A stretch of 64,000 nt of DNA from Sabethes cyaneus (GCF_943734655.1 NC_071355.1:206819603-206883602), one strand, 5' to 3'; shown: positions 39,501-50,303, counted from the stretch's first letter. The notes: generated by a model not told the origin, from the letters alone. A program made the numbers and translations.

Positions 39501-42500
39501 GAATTTATTTTACGATAGTTAGAGACCTCTCACCCCTGTGGTAGGGGGATATGGACTCTCATACAAAAAAACAGAAATTTTTGCGAAACTCAAAAACTAA
39601 TCGAACTCGAGAAATTCGAGACTCTTCCATAAAACATTAGTCAATACAAGACCACAAAAATTATCTATAGTAACACTAGATCATTCAGGACGAGACGGTC
39701 GCGAGTGTTGCCGGTGACCCGCCGTCGGAAGCGCCGCCCACTGGGGGGCTTGCAAAACTCGAGATTGTGCCAAAGATCATCCGAGATTCATGATTTATGT
39801 ACAACACAGGTTAATTTGTGGCAATACGAAGTTTGTCGGGTCAGCTAGTACAGTATAAATTGACTCACAAAAAACAAGTGAGATTAACTGCTCATAGCTG
39901 CTCTCCCTCGAGATACACCCCCTTAAAGAGTATGTAAAAATAAAAACCAGTGATAGCGTCTAAAGGGAAAAAGATAGATCTCTACTATTTTCGACAAAAA
40001 TGTGCAATTTAATTAGATTACCAATTTCTTAGAACATTCGCAAGCCATACGAAGCGTTATTAAAGAGCTAGATCGAAAAAAATATTTTTAAGGGTGTCCC
40101 TAAGAGTTTGGCTCTATAACTTTTTTCATGTAAAAAATAAAAATCTCTAGCATTCAACAAAGTTTCTTAAAATTAGTTTTTCTGAAATTTTCTGTAGACA
40201 GTAATCATTTCTGACTTAAAATAGAGAAAATACTTTTTGTATCTGCTTGAGGACACCCTAATGGCCGAAATTTTTTTTAACCACTAGAAAGTGCTTTTTA
40301 AATGAAGAAACGTTTCTGAAGCAACTGTTATGCTATGTTTTAAGATTTCGATGCTATTACTTACGTCTCACTTTCTTAGAATCCCTCCCACTGCGCGACG
40401 TAATTTGTGAAGAACCTCACAATTACGTAGGCAAAATAGTGAAAAGACAAATTAACAACACGGTTTTGCATTATCCCTTATGTACAGAAGGCAGCAACAG
40501 TGATAATTAACGAATATTAACTGAACAGATTTCTCGTGACGTTACAACGGAGCTATGACCCTCTTTGTGTAGAGCAGAGCGTTGTAACGTCACGAAAAGT
40601 AAAATCTCTCTAAAAATTAACTTCACTAATTATCGGAATTCTGAACATAGCAAGTTGTTATTAGTATTCACCTCTTATCAAATCATAGAAGAAAATCTTT
40701 AGATAAAATTTGAAAGAGAGCAGAATTTTCATATTTTTTAACAGAAGAACCAAAAGACGAATTTCTGGCGCGTTGTAACGTCACGCTACATATTTGCTTT
40801 CCAAAACAGTCTAAGTAAGGCAAATGCTATTAATTTGTTCATTTTTAATAGGAAATTGTATGCTCTTTTTAAATATATAGTAATATTTGGGGGTTTCTCA
40901 ACGATTTTCTTAGCTGAAACACAAATACTGTGCAAAGAAATGTCAAAACGTTGTAACGTCACGCCGGAATGTGTCACGTATATATTAAAAGCAAGAATAG
41001 AAATGGTTTTCACATTTGAACTTAAAATAAAAAAGCTTAAAATCCAATTTTTTTTAGCTCGATTAAAAAATTCTCTTTGTTTTTTTTTTCGCCCACCCCT
41101 CTCCCCCCCCTCTTCAGTGGTCCAACACCGGAGGGACAAAAACTTTTTAAAATACAGTGGTAACCCGATTTTGTCACGTTTTTTACCCGATTTTATCACG
41201 CTTTTGATTTATCAAAAGCTTAGTATGTCAAATGTGTTAAAACACTGTGAAAAGAACTGTGTTCAACAAGTTGATTATCGTGGAGTTTTCACAAAGAAAA
41301 AGAAAAAACAAAGAATTTTTTAATCGAGAAAAAAAAATGGAATTTAGGCATTTTTATTTTAAGTTTAAATGTGACAACCAAATCTATTCTTGTTTTTAAT
41401 ATATTCGTTGTTAATTTCCATGCAAAAATCTACGAAAAAAAAGACAAAAACGAAATAAATTTTTTTTGGCATATTTTCGGAAATTCCGCTGTTTGAATTT
41501 CCATTTCTATTTAATGCTAGAAGCGTTAACTCAACTTATACATTCGTTTTTCAAGTTTTTCAGGCTGTAGAGCCCAAAAACAATTGATTTTATAAAAAAA
41601 ATTTAACTCATATCCTACAAATTATTTTTTTGCCCCCCGATTTTTCAAGCCAATTTCCAGGGGGGTGGGCGACAAAAACTTTTGAAATGATTTGCAATGG
41701 CCTTATCTGCAAAAATATAAAATTTGAAAAAATACCCGATTTTGTCACTGCCCCGTTTTTGTCACCCCTAAATTCATCATGGGGGCGACAAAATCGGGTC
41801 ATTGCCGTATTTGTAATGACCTAATCACTAATAAAAAAATTGCAAAAATGGAAATTTATGACTTTAGGGGAGATTAATCAATAATAAAAAAAACGTTTAT
41901 AATACCTAAATATTGAAAAACAACATACAAAAAATTGTATTGTACCAAAAAAAATCATCAGTGGAATTTTCTGACTTTTGGGAAGATAGGTCAATAATAA
42001 ATAAAACATTTACCTAACAGTCAAAAAACTTGACATGCCCAAAAAAAAAGAATTTGTACCAAAAATGATGATTCGATTATCCGGGTGATTCGATTATCCG
42101 GGCTGAAAATAAAAATGAACACCCGGATAATCGAGTCCGAGCTGTATACCTACTTCGTTATTAAACGTGTCAAAACTCAATTCCATTGAGTCATATATTA
42201 GGAATTTGTTTATACTGAAAACAATTAGTTGTGCCTTAGGAGCCATTTGAGGAGTAAGCTTTAGCCTAAAATAGGTTGTTTTCTTATTTTGTACCACTTC
42301 GTATCCCGAGGTGATCACACTACCTCTCGATGTGACGATATAGGCAAAATCGTCCAAAGACTCTGTGCAGCTGATTTCGAAAATGACTACAGTGTTAGCA
42401 CGAATCCTGAAAGTAAATGAAAAAATTTTCAATTGTACTAACAGTTCACAACAACCATGCGTAGGTATGCTTACTTTTGTTTTGATTTCAAAGCGATTTT

Positions 42501-45395
42501 TAGATAGCGGTTGCTTTTCGATTGGAAACCATCAATGTAATCGACATATTCATAGTCTTTGGTATTATATTTCACCTAAAAGATACATATTGAAATGACA
42601 ATGTAAAAACAAAAAACCCTGTCATAAAGTTTTAATAGAAGGTCACAAAAATTATAAGCTAGAAGATAATTATTCCGACTTTTCTTTTCTTTGTTGACCA
42701 CTCTTCAAAACTTTTTATTGATAATATTTTCTGGATTGCTGAAAAAACTTCCTTGGATATTTATATATTCTACGATGCTTGAGTTACGAGTCCATGAATT
42801 ATACCCGTGATACAAACTTTCATAAAATTTTTGGACCACATTGTAAAATAATTTTGTAAAATCTCTCACACATTTATTTAACGCATGCGACATGTACTTT
42901 TCATTTACGCTCACCCGAATTTCCATTCTATCAGAATTTTTTGGCGGTTCTAAGTCCAGTGAAATTAGACCCTTACGGAGAGTAGCCTGCATTGCAACTT
43001 CGCTCTCCAAGGATTCCCCTTCATAATTTATTAAAATTGCTGCAACAGTCTCCTCGGGTGCTGGTTCGCCATTATGATCCGTTATCGATAAATCCACTTG
43101 ATACGGCAAACCGGGTCTAAACCAGGGCATAGACTTGATCAACGAAACTCTATATGGATGTTTATATATGGGTATTACTTCCACGATATTCACTGTGTGA
43201 TCTACGGTATAACATATTTTCTAAATAATCGAAATACGAATTCCATGAGATCAATTACTTGTAAATGTTTCCACTACTTTCACCCTGACGGAAACATCCC
43301 TGCGGTATAGATCAGGTTCTTCGATGTCTAAAGCATAAGGTAAATCAAAATTCACGGTGATTATTCCGGAAATATCCTGGGCTCTTATTGTCATATCAGG
43401 TATCTCCATTTCATAGTCCAAAAACAAATCCACTCGAACAGTCCCATCGACCGCCTCACCGAATGTATATGCTGCTGCTACAGTCACGCTAACCTTTTTC
43501 TCGTCAATCAGTAAAATTTTAGAAGGATATGCTTTGACAAAGAACTTTGGCAGTACGTACTCTCGCACTTCAATTTGTTTCTCCACTTTCTGGAAAATAA
43601 ACAGATTTATATTCGACAAGCCTCTTGTTTTTACTATTCTTTAAATATACATAATCCCCAGCTGTCACCGTCAAGCTCCAATTGCCTAAGGCCGGTAGAG
43701 TTGGCAGATTTACGGTTGACTGAAAGATTCCATTGTTCAATTTAGCATGCTTCCAATGTCTAATGGAAGTTTCTTTCGAATCTTCAAGGTTAATAGCTAC
43801 AGTATTGTAGCTCGTCACTGGGCGCGTATCGGCATCTATTGCAATAACCCGAAACCTAAGAACATCTCCAGGTGTGTAGACGGGTTTATCAGTTTGTATA
43901 AAGATCGACGAGCTTTTCTTATCATACAGTAAACCAATTATTTTATTAAAATCGAAACTTTCCTCTAGACTTCGTACCGATAAACTGTATTCAGCCTCGG
44001 GAATGGCCCCTACCTACAAAAATGTGCTTGCTTTAGTATGCATCAATCGAATTTAAAGCAGGACGGAAAAGACTCACCTGGAAGGTCACACATTTTCCTG
44101 TCTTGCTGGAAAGTTTTATCTCGTTTGTTTCATTCAAAACGGTAACCCCTTCCCTTAATCCTTCCAATTCCAGCTTCAATCGGAGATTATTTGTAAATGA
44201 ATTGCTGAAGGCTATACTATATGCATTGTTTGCTCGAATAAATTTTGGACCAATGACTACCAATCTGAAAGTTAGTTAATGAAATGTTTAATTAGTTGAC
44301 CGCGCTTCTGAGGATGGAGGACCACGCCAGAAAGAGGACAGAGATTGTGTAGGATTCCAGGCTAATGGCACTCGTAATGGTCCATCACCGAAACCTGACC
44401 CGTGTATGGACAAGAAGGAATATTTGTTGACAAACGAGCTCGATGCGGTCGAGGCGAGGTTGAAATTGGTTGAAAACGCTACTAATAACGCAAGGGTTCG
44501 TTTAAGCACTGAACATGAAATACGATGCTCCTACAGTTTGCGTTTATTTTAGCTAAGCTACAAAAATAAAATATAATATTTTAATATTTAGGCCATTACA
44601 AATATTTTATAAAGTTTTTGTCCTTCCGGTGTTCGGCCACTGAAGGGGGGGGGGGGCGAAAAAAAAACAAAGTGAATTTTTTAATCGAGCAAAAAAAACA
44701 TGGATTTTAAGAATTTTTATTTAAGGTTTAAACGTGAAAACCGAATCTGTTCTTGTTTATAATATATACGTTATTATTTTCTATGCAAAAATATACGAAA
44801 AAGTCAAAAACGAAGGAAAATTTTTTTGGACGATTTTCGGAAATTCCATTGTTCGAATTTCTATTTCTGTTTCGTGCTAGAAGCGTTAATTCAACTCGGA
44901 GACTCATTTTTCGAGTTTTTCAGACTGTAGAGCCCATAGAGAATTGATTTTATAAAAAAAATTTGATTCATATACTATAAATTATTTTTTTGTCCCCCGA
45001 TTTTTCAAGCCAATTTCCAAGGGGTGACAAAAACTTTAAATATGATTTGCAATGGCCTTATATTATGGTGATTATGTTTTTAAAAATTCCCAATCTTATC
45101 ATTCTTTTTTACTGGTAAAGGAAATTAAACGCACATCGTTGTTATTCGGTTAGAGCACAAGTTAATTCGATTTATTATAATAAAAAAATGCTTGAATTGT
45201 CAGGGGTTATGACCATTTCCCTGTGGATCAATAATACTTCATTATTTTGTTGCTGCTACGTTCACGGCATGGGGTATTTCCCAGAATTCTCGCTTAATGT
45301 TGTTATAGGAGATAAATAAACACAATCACTAACCCTTGACTTTCGCAAAGCACCGCGATCAAACCGCAACCGAGCAAAATTTGAAACAACCACAT
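30560..45395 (-). CDS. thioester-containing protein (TEP), 13 exons, 1392 aa
   Basis: Inferred exons in transcript order are 45,334-45,395; 44,078-44,264; 43,651-44,013; 43,259-43,589; 42,915-43,201; 42,475-42,575; 42,154-42,406; 33,442-33,654; 33,283-33,331; 32,804-33,223; 32,451-32,744; 30,753-32,243; 30,560-30,687. Nearly all junctions have GT/AG, phases close, and the total is 4,179 nt. The product is a secreted complement C3/alpha-2-macroglobulin-type immune factor. It opens with a signal peptide (MWLFQILLGCGLIAVLC). Family motifs follow: QTDKPVYTPGDVLRFRV, EYVLPKF, FRPGLPY, MAPKAQL, ETWLWE, VPDTISSWEISGFALSP, LNLPYSIKR, and a C-terminal CDTCEDEDC. The thioester site reads GNGEQ (about 873-877), so Cys is replaced by Asn. 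Least certain splice sites are the ends of exons 9 and 10. No decay is visible; expression is untested. Confidence 0.93.
32173..32187 (-). other. thioester motif site, GNGEQ variant
   Basis: The minus strand reads GGG AAC GGA GAA CAA. In active TEPs the motif is GCGEQ, where Cys and Gln form the thioester. Here Asn replaces Cys while Gln is kept. The flanks (LPT before, NIAKFASNIVILDYL after) align with the family, so this is the right site and not a frame error. Confidence 0.92.
33795..35235. mobile_element. 1.44 kb foldback element with TTAAT duplication
   Basis: Ends are CACGGTGTTCAAAATACCG and its exact inverse, flanked by TTAAT at 33,790-33,794 and 35,236-35,240. Two arms of about 700 bp are inverted copies almost to the centre. 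Both arms contain ATTCGTCGATCGATTTTT or its inverse (with differences) and GCCGACCATTTTAGGAGTTT or its inverse. Non-coding. Confidence 0.85.
36798..39848 (-). mobile_element. tandem-unit repeat family, copy 3 (full ends)
   Basis: On the minus strand this starts CTAGCTGACCCGACAAACTTC (39,848) and ends TATGTAGGTATAGAT (36,798), the same ends as copy 1. It holds about 14 diverged units of 130-160 bp. Each has AACTCGAGAACTAATCAAGC, AAATGGAACCAAATTTGGC and a poly-G/C stretch. Unit number differs widely between copies 1, 2 and 3. A TTAA-type MITE is nested in one unit. Confidence 0.85.
38872..39394 (+). mobile_element. TTAA-type MITE, copy 2
   Basis: The element is CCCTCTAACGGG...CCCGTTAGATGG between TTAA at 38,868-38,871 and 39,395-39,398. 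The neighbouring tandem units read CTTTAAGAGGG at the same place, so the empty site is visible within the array. Near the left end a small hairpin is formed by GGCCGTCTGTAGACGGCC. Confidence 0.85.
42712..42839 (-). other. candidate alternative or decayed TEP exon
   Basis: Downstream of the exon 5 donor (GTGAGC at 42,914) the TEP frame stays open for about 70 codons. The stretch YNSWTRNSSIVEYINIQG then SFFSNPENIINKK resembles the normal exon 6 (ending QSKSNRYLKIALKSKQK), and it would end in the same phase (2) before GTTTTG. No clear AG acceptor precedes it (TTTTACAATGTG). It may be a mutually exclusive exon, as known for Drosophila Tep2, or a dead duplicate. Confidence 0.35.
44289..44551 (+). 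other. unassigned open frames inside TEP intron 1
   Basis: The plus strand is open for 87 codons with a charged helical stretch (MDKKEYLLTNELDAVEARLK). The minus strand (44,288-44,509) is also open and starts with a signal-like MLKRTLALLVAFSTNF. Only one can be coding, if either. I do not recognise a family. A fragment of a transposon ORF is a fair guess. Confidence 0.25.
44560..45070 (+). repeat. third copy of the intron 7 foldback arm, in TEP intron 1
   Basis: The phrases CCGATTTTTCAAGCCAATTT, TTTCAGACTGTAGAGCCC, GCTAGAAGCGTTAA and ATTTGCAATGGCC match 41,450-41,700 in the same orientation and 35,420-35,700 inverted. No TIR ends are evident. Confidence 0.75.
45271..45282. promoter_or_regulatory. 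Rel/kappaB-like site in TEP intron 1
   Basis: GGGGTATTTCCC fits the loose GGG(W)4-5CC consensus of insect Rel factors. It lies about 50 bp inside intron 1. TEP genes are often under Rel control, but such words occur by chance. Confidence 0.25.
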
Positions 45396-45591
45396 GGTAA
45401 ACGCTTCGTCTGGTTAGTTGACGTTTCACAACACTCTAATATTCTCACATCCGTTTCTCACGGCGGTCACTGGTGTTGTGATCCACCGCTGGACGACCAG
45501 AAGTGAATATATGTTTCACATTGTTATCAATTGGATGGCACTTTCTGAGAGTAGGGTCATATTCTACAAATTATAATTTAGTGATACTAAA

Positions 45592-45725
45592 GCCTCCCAG
45601 TTGGCTTCGAGGTATGACGCAGCCCTTATAAGCCAGTCGTCGTTCGAATCTCGACTGGGAGAGGCTGTTGAAGTCAATAGGATCGTAGCAACTGGCCCTG
45701 CACTCTAAAGCCAAGTGTCCACTAT
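45592..45725 (+). mobile_element. tRNA-derived SINE, copy 3
   Basis: CCTCCCAGTTGGCTTCGAGG leads the tRNA-like head, B box is GTTCGAATCTCG, and the body continues GACTGGGAGAGGCTGTTG and CAATAGGATCGTAGCAACTG. It is truncated at the 3' side. Confidence 0.7.
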
Positions 45726-45788
45726 AGAGTTATTTTGGTAGAGTAAAAAGCGTAGAGCGTAGAGACTCTACCAGCTGTGTGTACACTA

Positions 45789-46192
45789 CCGTGGACCCCC
45801 GTTCGTTTGACCGTTTTTAATCTGAACACTTTTTAATTTGAACCCCGTTGGTTTGCACGACGTGCAAATTAAAAATGGTTCAAATGTCATTCTCAACATG
45901 ACATCATTTGCTTATGCAGACAATGCACATAAACAAGTTTGTTTGTACTGATCTAGCGTGTTTAATCTGCTTCACATTGCGTTTTCCCAACGATTAGTGT
46001 AGAAATCCAATCAGAGAATGAAATATTCGCTGCTTGCAACTGCCAACTGAATCAAACCACCAAAACAATAACAAAGAACAGGGCACCCAGTTCACACAAG
46101 TTCCAGCATATTTAGGGTTACCAGTTGTTCAAATTAAAAACTAACCCCGTTAGTTTGCATGAGGAATCGTTCAAACGAACGGGGGTCCACTG
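45789..46192. mobile_element. pogo-like MITE, 404 bp
   Basis: Ends are CCGTGGACCCCCGTTCGTTT and, inverted, CAGTGGACCCCCGTTCGTTT, flanked by TA on both sides. It is nested in a repeat rich in GTAGAGCTCTACG words. Confidence 0.8.
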
Positions 46193-46362
46193 TATAAGGA
46201 ATCTCTACCACTTTACCGCTCTAGCTAGAGAAGCCGTAGAGAAATTTTACGAAGAACTCTACTACGCACTCTACGGGATGTGTCCACTGGAGAAACTGTA
46301 GAGCGTAGAGCTCAACCAAACACGATGTCAACATAGCGTTTGGTAGAGCTCTACGCTCTATC

Positions 46363-46537
46363 CAGCGTTACCAACCGGTTTTTACGAAAATCTGGAAAAC
46401 GAGAAAAAAAACGTCTGGAAAAATCTGGCTGCCATTTGGTCTAATGGAAGACAACGTTTGAAAAACGTCTTTTTTTGTCTGATTAGGTATCAAAAAGTCT
46501 GGAAAATCCAGACAAATCTGGAAGGTTGGCAACGCTG
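46363..46537. mobile_element. hAT-like MITE, 175 bp
   Basis: Ends are CAGCGTTACCAACC and GGTTGGCAACGCTG, flanked by the 8 bp duplication GCTCTATC (46,355-46,362 and 46,538-46,545), as expected for hAT elements. Confidence 0.85.
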
Positions 46538-46929
46538 GCTCTATCTAACCTGCTAGATAGAGCTGTAGAGAACAATTTCGCTTTTGACACGATTTCGCAA
46601 CATGACGCCATATTTCTCTGATGCAACTGCTGCGAACAAATTGTGTACCTACGCATATACAGCAAAGTGTGCATAAGATAAATGTCAGAAATGAATGAAA
46701 TGAATGTGCTATCACAGGCCAAATGGAAATTCAGGGAAATATTTTATTTTTAAGTGAAATTATATGAGGTAGCTTTTTATTATCCAGGAAAGTAATTTTG
46801 CATTATGATAGGTCATCTTTTGGTAATAATTGACAGGTAGGGTGGTTGTAATTTACACAATGATCGCAAAACATGGCAGGACGTCATGCTTTCGCTGCAT
46901 GGGCTCTATTCTCAGTCACCTGCTTACTG

Positions 46930-47650
46930 GTCGTCTGCTGGACTGCTCGATTGCTCAACTGGTCGACTAGGCTGCTCGGCTGGATTGGTCGCCTAGACTG
47001 CTCGATTTGATTGCTCGACAGGACTGCTCAACTGAACTGTTCAACTGGACTGTTGAATACGACTGCTCGATTGGACTGATCGATTTGACTGCTCGGCTGA
47101 ACTGGCGATTGAACTGCTTGACTGGACTGTCCAATAATACTGCTCGATTTAACTTCTCAACTAGGCTACTCGATTAAACTTCTCGACAGGACTACCCGAA
47201 TCAACTGCTTGATGTTCGACCTAACTGCACGACTGGACAGATTGATTCAATTGCTGGACTGAACTGGTCGATTAAACTGCTTGGTTGAACTGTTCGGTTC
47301 GACTGCTCGATTGGTCAGCTTGATTCAACTGCTCGATTCAACTACTCGACTGGACTACTCGACTCAACTGTTCGACTGAACCTCGATTCAACTGCTCGAA
47401 TCTACTATTCGAATCGGCTTCACGACTCAACTACTCGACCCGACTGCTCGATTGAAATGCTCGACTAGACTACTTGATTTAACTGCTCGACTCAACTGCT
47501 CGACTGGACTACTTGATTGAACAGCTCGATTCAACTGGTCGACTCGACTGCGCGGCTCATTTGCCCGACTCATTTGCTTGACTCGACTGCTTGATTCGAC
47601 TCCTCGACTCGCCTGCTCGACTGGATTGCTCAACGCGATATCAAATCGGC
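46930..47650. repeat. degenerate CTGCTCGACTxxA minisatellite
   Basis: About 700 bp of short units of the type CTGCTCGATTGGA or CTGCTCGACTCAA, mostly spaced by 10 or 15 bp. The minus strand stays open in part (period-5 Ser/Arg/Val repeats), which follows from the unit length and is not good evidence for a gene. Confidence 0.85.
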
Positions 47651-48312
47651 TCATTTGAAACAGAAAATCTCGGTACCAGCTTTTCATAAAGGCTTTACTG
47701 CAAAATGTAAACAAACCGAGTGAGGGTTCTTTCCGCTTTGCTAGTCCAGCAGAAAATAACGCTCACTCAGTTTTTTTACATTTTGCAGTTGGGCCGGTTG
47801 GGCAGTCGTGCTAAAAACCCGCGTAAAATAGACTTCAGTGTCACGGTTCACGGTTTTTGTAAAAATGAGAACCACCCTACAAGGCATAACAAAACTAATG
47901 GAAAACGTAACGTAACAGCTGGCTGCGAAGTCTGTCGTATGAAAACGGAAGGTCAAGTTTCGATAAGGGGCCATCCAGATACCACGTGGACAGAAAAATA
48001 CCAATTTTCAACCCCCCGTCCCCCACCGTGGACATTGACTCCACCCTACCCCCCTCCCTGTTTGTCCAAGTGGACATTTTTTTTCTTATGCGTAAATTTA
48101 ACAAAACAGAAATGCATGGTGCTAAATTTTGTTTTCAACTTGATTTATGCAGTATTTATAAAAAAACGAATTAATCCACCTAGCGGCGTGACCTAGAAAG
48201 GAAAGGCTGCCACAATAATCATTATTTAATTTCTCAGAAACATCTATAATTAACTTGACTGTTCCGTATTCCTCAAAATCCTTATTTGCCAGTAAAATTT
48301 ACAACGTATTGC

Positions 48313-48596
48313 CACAGACAAACAGACATAACTCTTGGAAGAAAAATCAACAAAAATTATCGTACCTCACATTTAGCCTGAACACTAGCACCATCTATGA
48401 TCGACATTCCCAAATATTAAATAGCAATATGGGTGTCCCTCGAAGTAGCAAGTATTTTTTATGGGGAATTCCCCTTCTTTCGTCAAAAAGCGCCACTTTG
48501 ACCAAAACGGAGACATTCCCAACTAAGCCCAAATTTGAAATGACGGTTTTATCAGTACGATGAATGGAAAACGAGTGTTATGTCTGTTTGTCTGTG
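48313..48596. mobile_element. MITE, 284 bp, GTATTGC duplication
   Basis: Ends are CACAGACAAACAGACATAAC and the inverse GTTATGTCTGTTTGTCTGTG, a perfect 20 bp TIR. GTATTGC flanks both sides (48,306-48,312 and 48,597-48,603). Copy 1 of the composite repeat at 8.2 kb shows the empty site. Confidence 0.85.
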
Positions 48597-48850
48597 GTAT
48601 TGCGTAGAATAATTATATTTTCTTTCCTTCGGTGCGTAAATACTTGTAAGCGTCATTTATGTTACTTGATGAACACCTTATTTAGTTTTATAATATTTAC
48701 GTGATTTATAGAAAGATAATGTTAACACAAAAGATAATTTTTGCAGACTTGAATGAATATATATAGAAAATTAGAAATTAACCCTCTAACGGGTCTACAG
48801 ACGGCCTTAACTTTCGGGCTTCAGAGCCACATACGAAACTTGTTTTGAAT

Positions 48851-48976
48851 TGATAAAAGAGAAGTAAAATAAAAAGTTATTTATATCCTTTAATTCTATT
48901 ACTGTGTTTTATTGATAAATACGTATTTCGGTCTCGACATGTGACCTTCATCAGTATCTAACTAACTTAGACTGTT
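48851..48976 (-). mobile_element. 126 bp insert with hammerhead core and 11 bp TSD
   Basis: Flanked by a perfect TTGTTTTGAAT duplication at 48,840-48,850 and 48,977-48,987. It is AT-rich, and its minus strand contains a complete hammerhead core. Size, duplication and ribozyme fit a strongly 5'-truncated Penelope-like insertion. A retrozyme-like element is the alternative. Confidence 0.65.
48913..48960 (-). ncRNA. hammerhead ribozyme, well-conserved core
   Basis: The minus strand reads GAUA-CUGAUGA-A-GGUC...GACC-GAAA-UACGUAU-U-UAUC. Stem I is GAUA/UAUC, stem II is GGUC/GACC, and stem III is the self-complementary AUACGUAU, as in the minimal type I hammerheads of PLEs that may act as dimers. 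The cleavage triplet would be AUU. Confidence 0.65.
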
Positions 48977-49874
48977 TTGTTTTGAATCGACAATATGAAA
49001 TATGTGTTCATAGCAGATGTTTTGATATTAATACCATGCGTTCAAAAGTTAGCATCTTTGAAAAACTTTGAAAAAAGAGTTAAGAAAAATTATTATTATA
49101 CTTCGCTTTTGAAGAAAAAGGATATCGACAACAAAATGATTAATCTGAAAATTTTACTATTAGTGTGCTTGGCTTCAATTTTGCAACATATCTGAATTAG
49201 AAAAAATAACTGAATAGAGCATTAGATATGAAAAAGAGAAATTTCTTAGCTGGTGCTCCTTCAGATAATTATTTTTGCATAAAAATCAAAAATTAAGCTT
49301 CTTTTGAATGTACTTTCATGAAAAGATAGTCATTAGCTTGATCGCATCGTTTTTACAATGTTAGAGGGTTAGGAAAACTAGATGAGGTCGAAAAATAGTG
49401 CAAAAGCTGCGCCATAAACATGCTTGAGAATAAAAAATATGATCGACATGATTTCCAGCGCTTGTCATTTTGGATTTATTTATTAAAACATGATACATGA
49501 CATAAGATCCTTTATCTGTCCTTTAAAATGTCACTAACGAAAACAAATCTTACAAAATTACTACCGTGCACCGTTTACTTCCTATTTTTCATATGACATT
49601 TCTAAGCTCTAATATCTAATGATTGAAAAGAGCATCTATTGATGCGCAAAATTTGTTTGAAATTTGTATAAATTTATTTGGTAAAATCAACACACTTTAA
49701 TCCTATACACCACTTTACCTACATGCTTAAATTAACTGCGTTTCTTTGCTTTTTGCTTTTCTTGTACAATTGTGAGTAACAGCAAGTGAAGAAAATGACA
49801 ATTGAAATCTGAAATCAAAGAAAGAAAAAACTTTTCGATTGAATCCCACTATTTAATATTTATTTGCAACAGAT

Positions 49875-49925
49875 ACGAAGTTCGCCTACGACGACCAGGC
49901 TTCATCAGTGTCTTATTTCAAAGCG
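49875..49925 (-). ncRNA. hammerhead-like motif, variant GAAC
   Basis: The minus strand reads CUGAUGA then GCCU...AGGC (perfect 4 bp stem II) then GAAC instead of GAAA. It lies between short inverted repeats CACTATTTAATATT and AATATTAAATAGTG. The core change suggests decay. Confidence 0.4.
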
Positions 49926-50091
49926 TATACGTATCTGTCGCGAATGAATATTAAATAGTGGAATTTAGTCGGTAAAAGTTTTTTCTTTTCTTTAATTTCA
50001 GAGTTCGTATTCCACTAAGAGGCTTCAAAAACTTCTGAAAATTGACAAGTCCCTCACTTTTCTTGAATTTCATTGCAAATTGTCGTCACAT

Positions 50092-50303
50092 ACACATACA
50101 TACATACATACATACATACATACATACATACATACATACATACATACATACATACATACATACATACATACATACATACATACATACATACATACATACA
50201 TACATACATACATACATACATACATACATACATACATACATACATACATACATACATACATACATACATACATACATACATACATACATACATACATACA
50301 TAC

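Larger units (their letters stand above)
33703..42144. mobile_element. 8.4 kb pogo-like inverted-repeat composite filling TEP intron 7
   Basis: The left end is TA then CAGGCCGGACACGATTATCC. The right end, inverted, is CAGCTCGGACTCGATTATCC, also followed by TA. CAG...CGATTATCCGGG ends with TA duplication resemble pogo/Tigger elements. Long arms inside are inverted copies: about 35,240-36,620 against 40,045-42,100, sharing blocks such as AGGGTGTCCCTAAG. The loop holds copy 3 of the tandem-unit family and the left arm holds a smaller foldback. No transposase frame is recognisable. Confidence 0.75.
48782..49368 (+). mobile_element. TTAA-type MITE, copy 3
   Basis: CCCTCTAACGGGT at the left after TTAA and GTTAGAGGG at the right. 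It carries the hammerhead-bearing insert. Confidence 0.75.
48165..49700 (+). repeat. composite repeat, copy 2
   Basis: Inverse match of 7,290-8,345, with two extra insertions: a 284 bp MITE at 48,313 and a 126 bp hammerhead-bearing insert at 48,851. Confidence 0.75.

Noticed and set aside
40786..41323. 137- and 162-codon frames in TEP intron 7
   Set aside because: They lie on opposite strands over the same low-complexity arm of the foldback and resemble no protein.
45503..45520. TATA-like CATATATTC upstream of the TEP start
   Set aside because: It is at a plausible distance, but I see no clear initiator at the right spacing, so I did not list it as a promoter.
47427..47714. Ser/Arg/Val-rich minus-strand frame
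   Set aside because: Period-5 residues follow directly from the 15 bp minisatellite unit.
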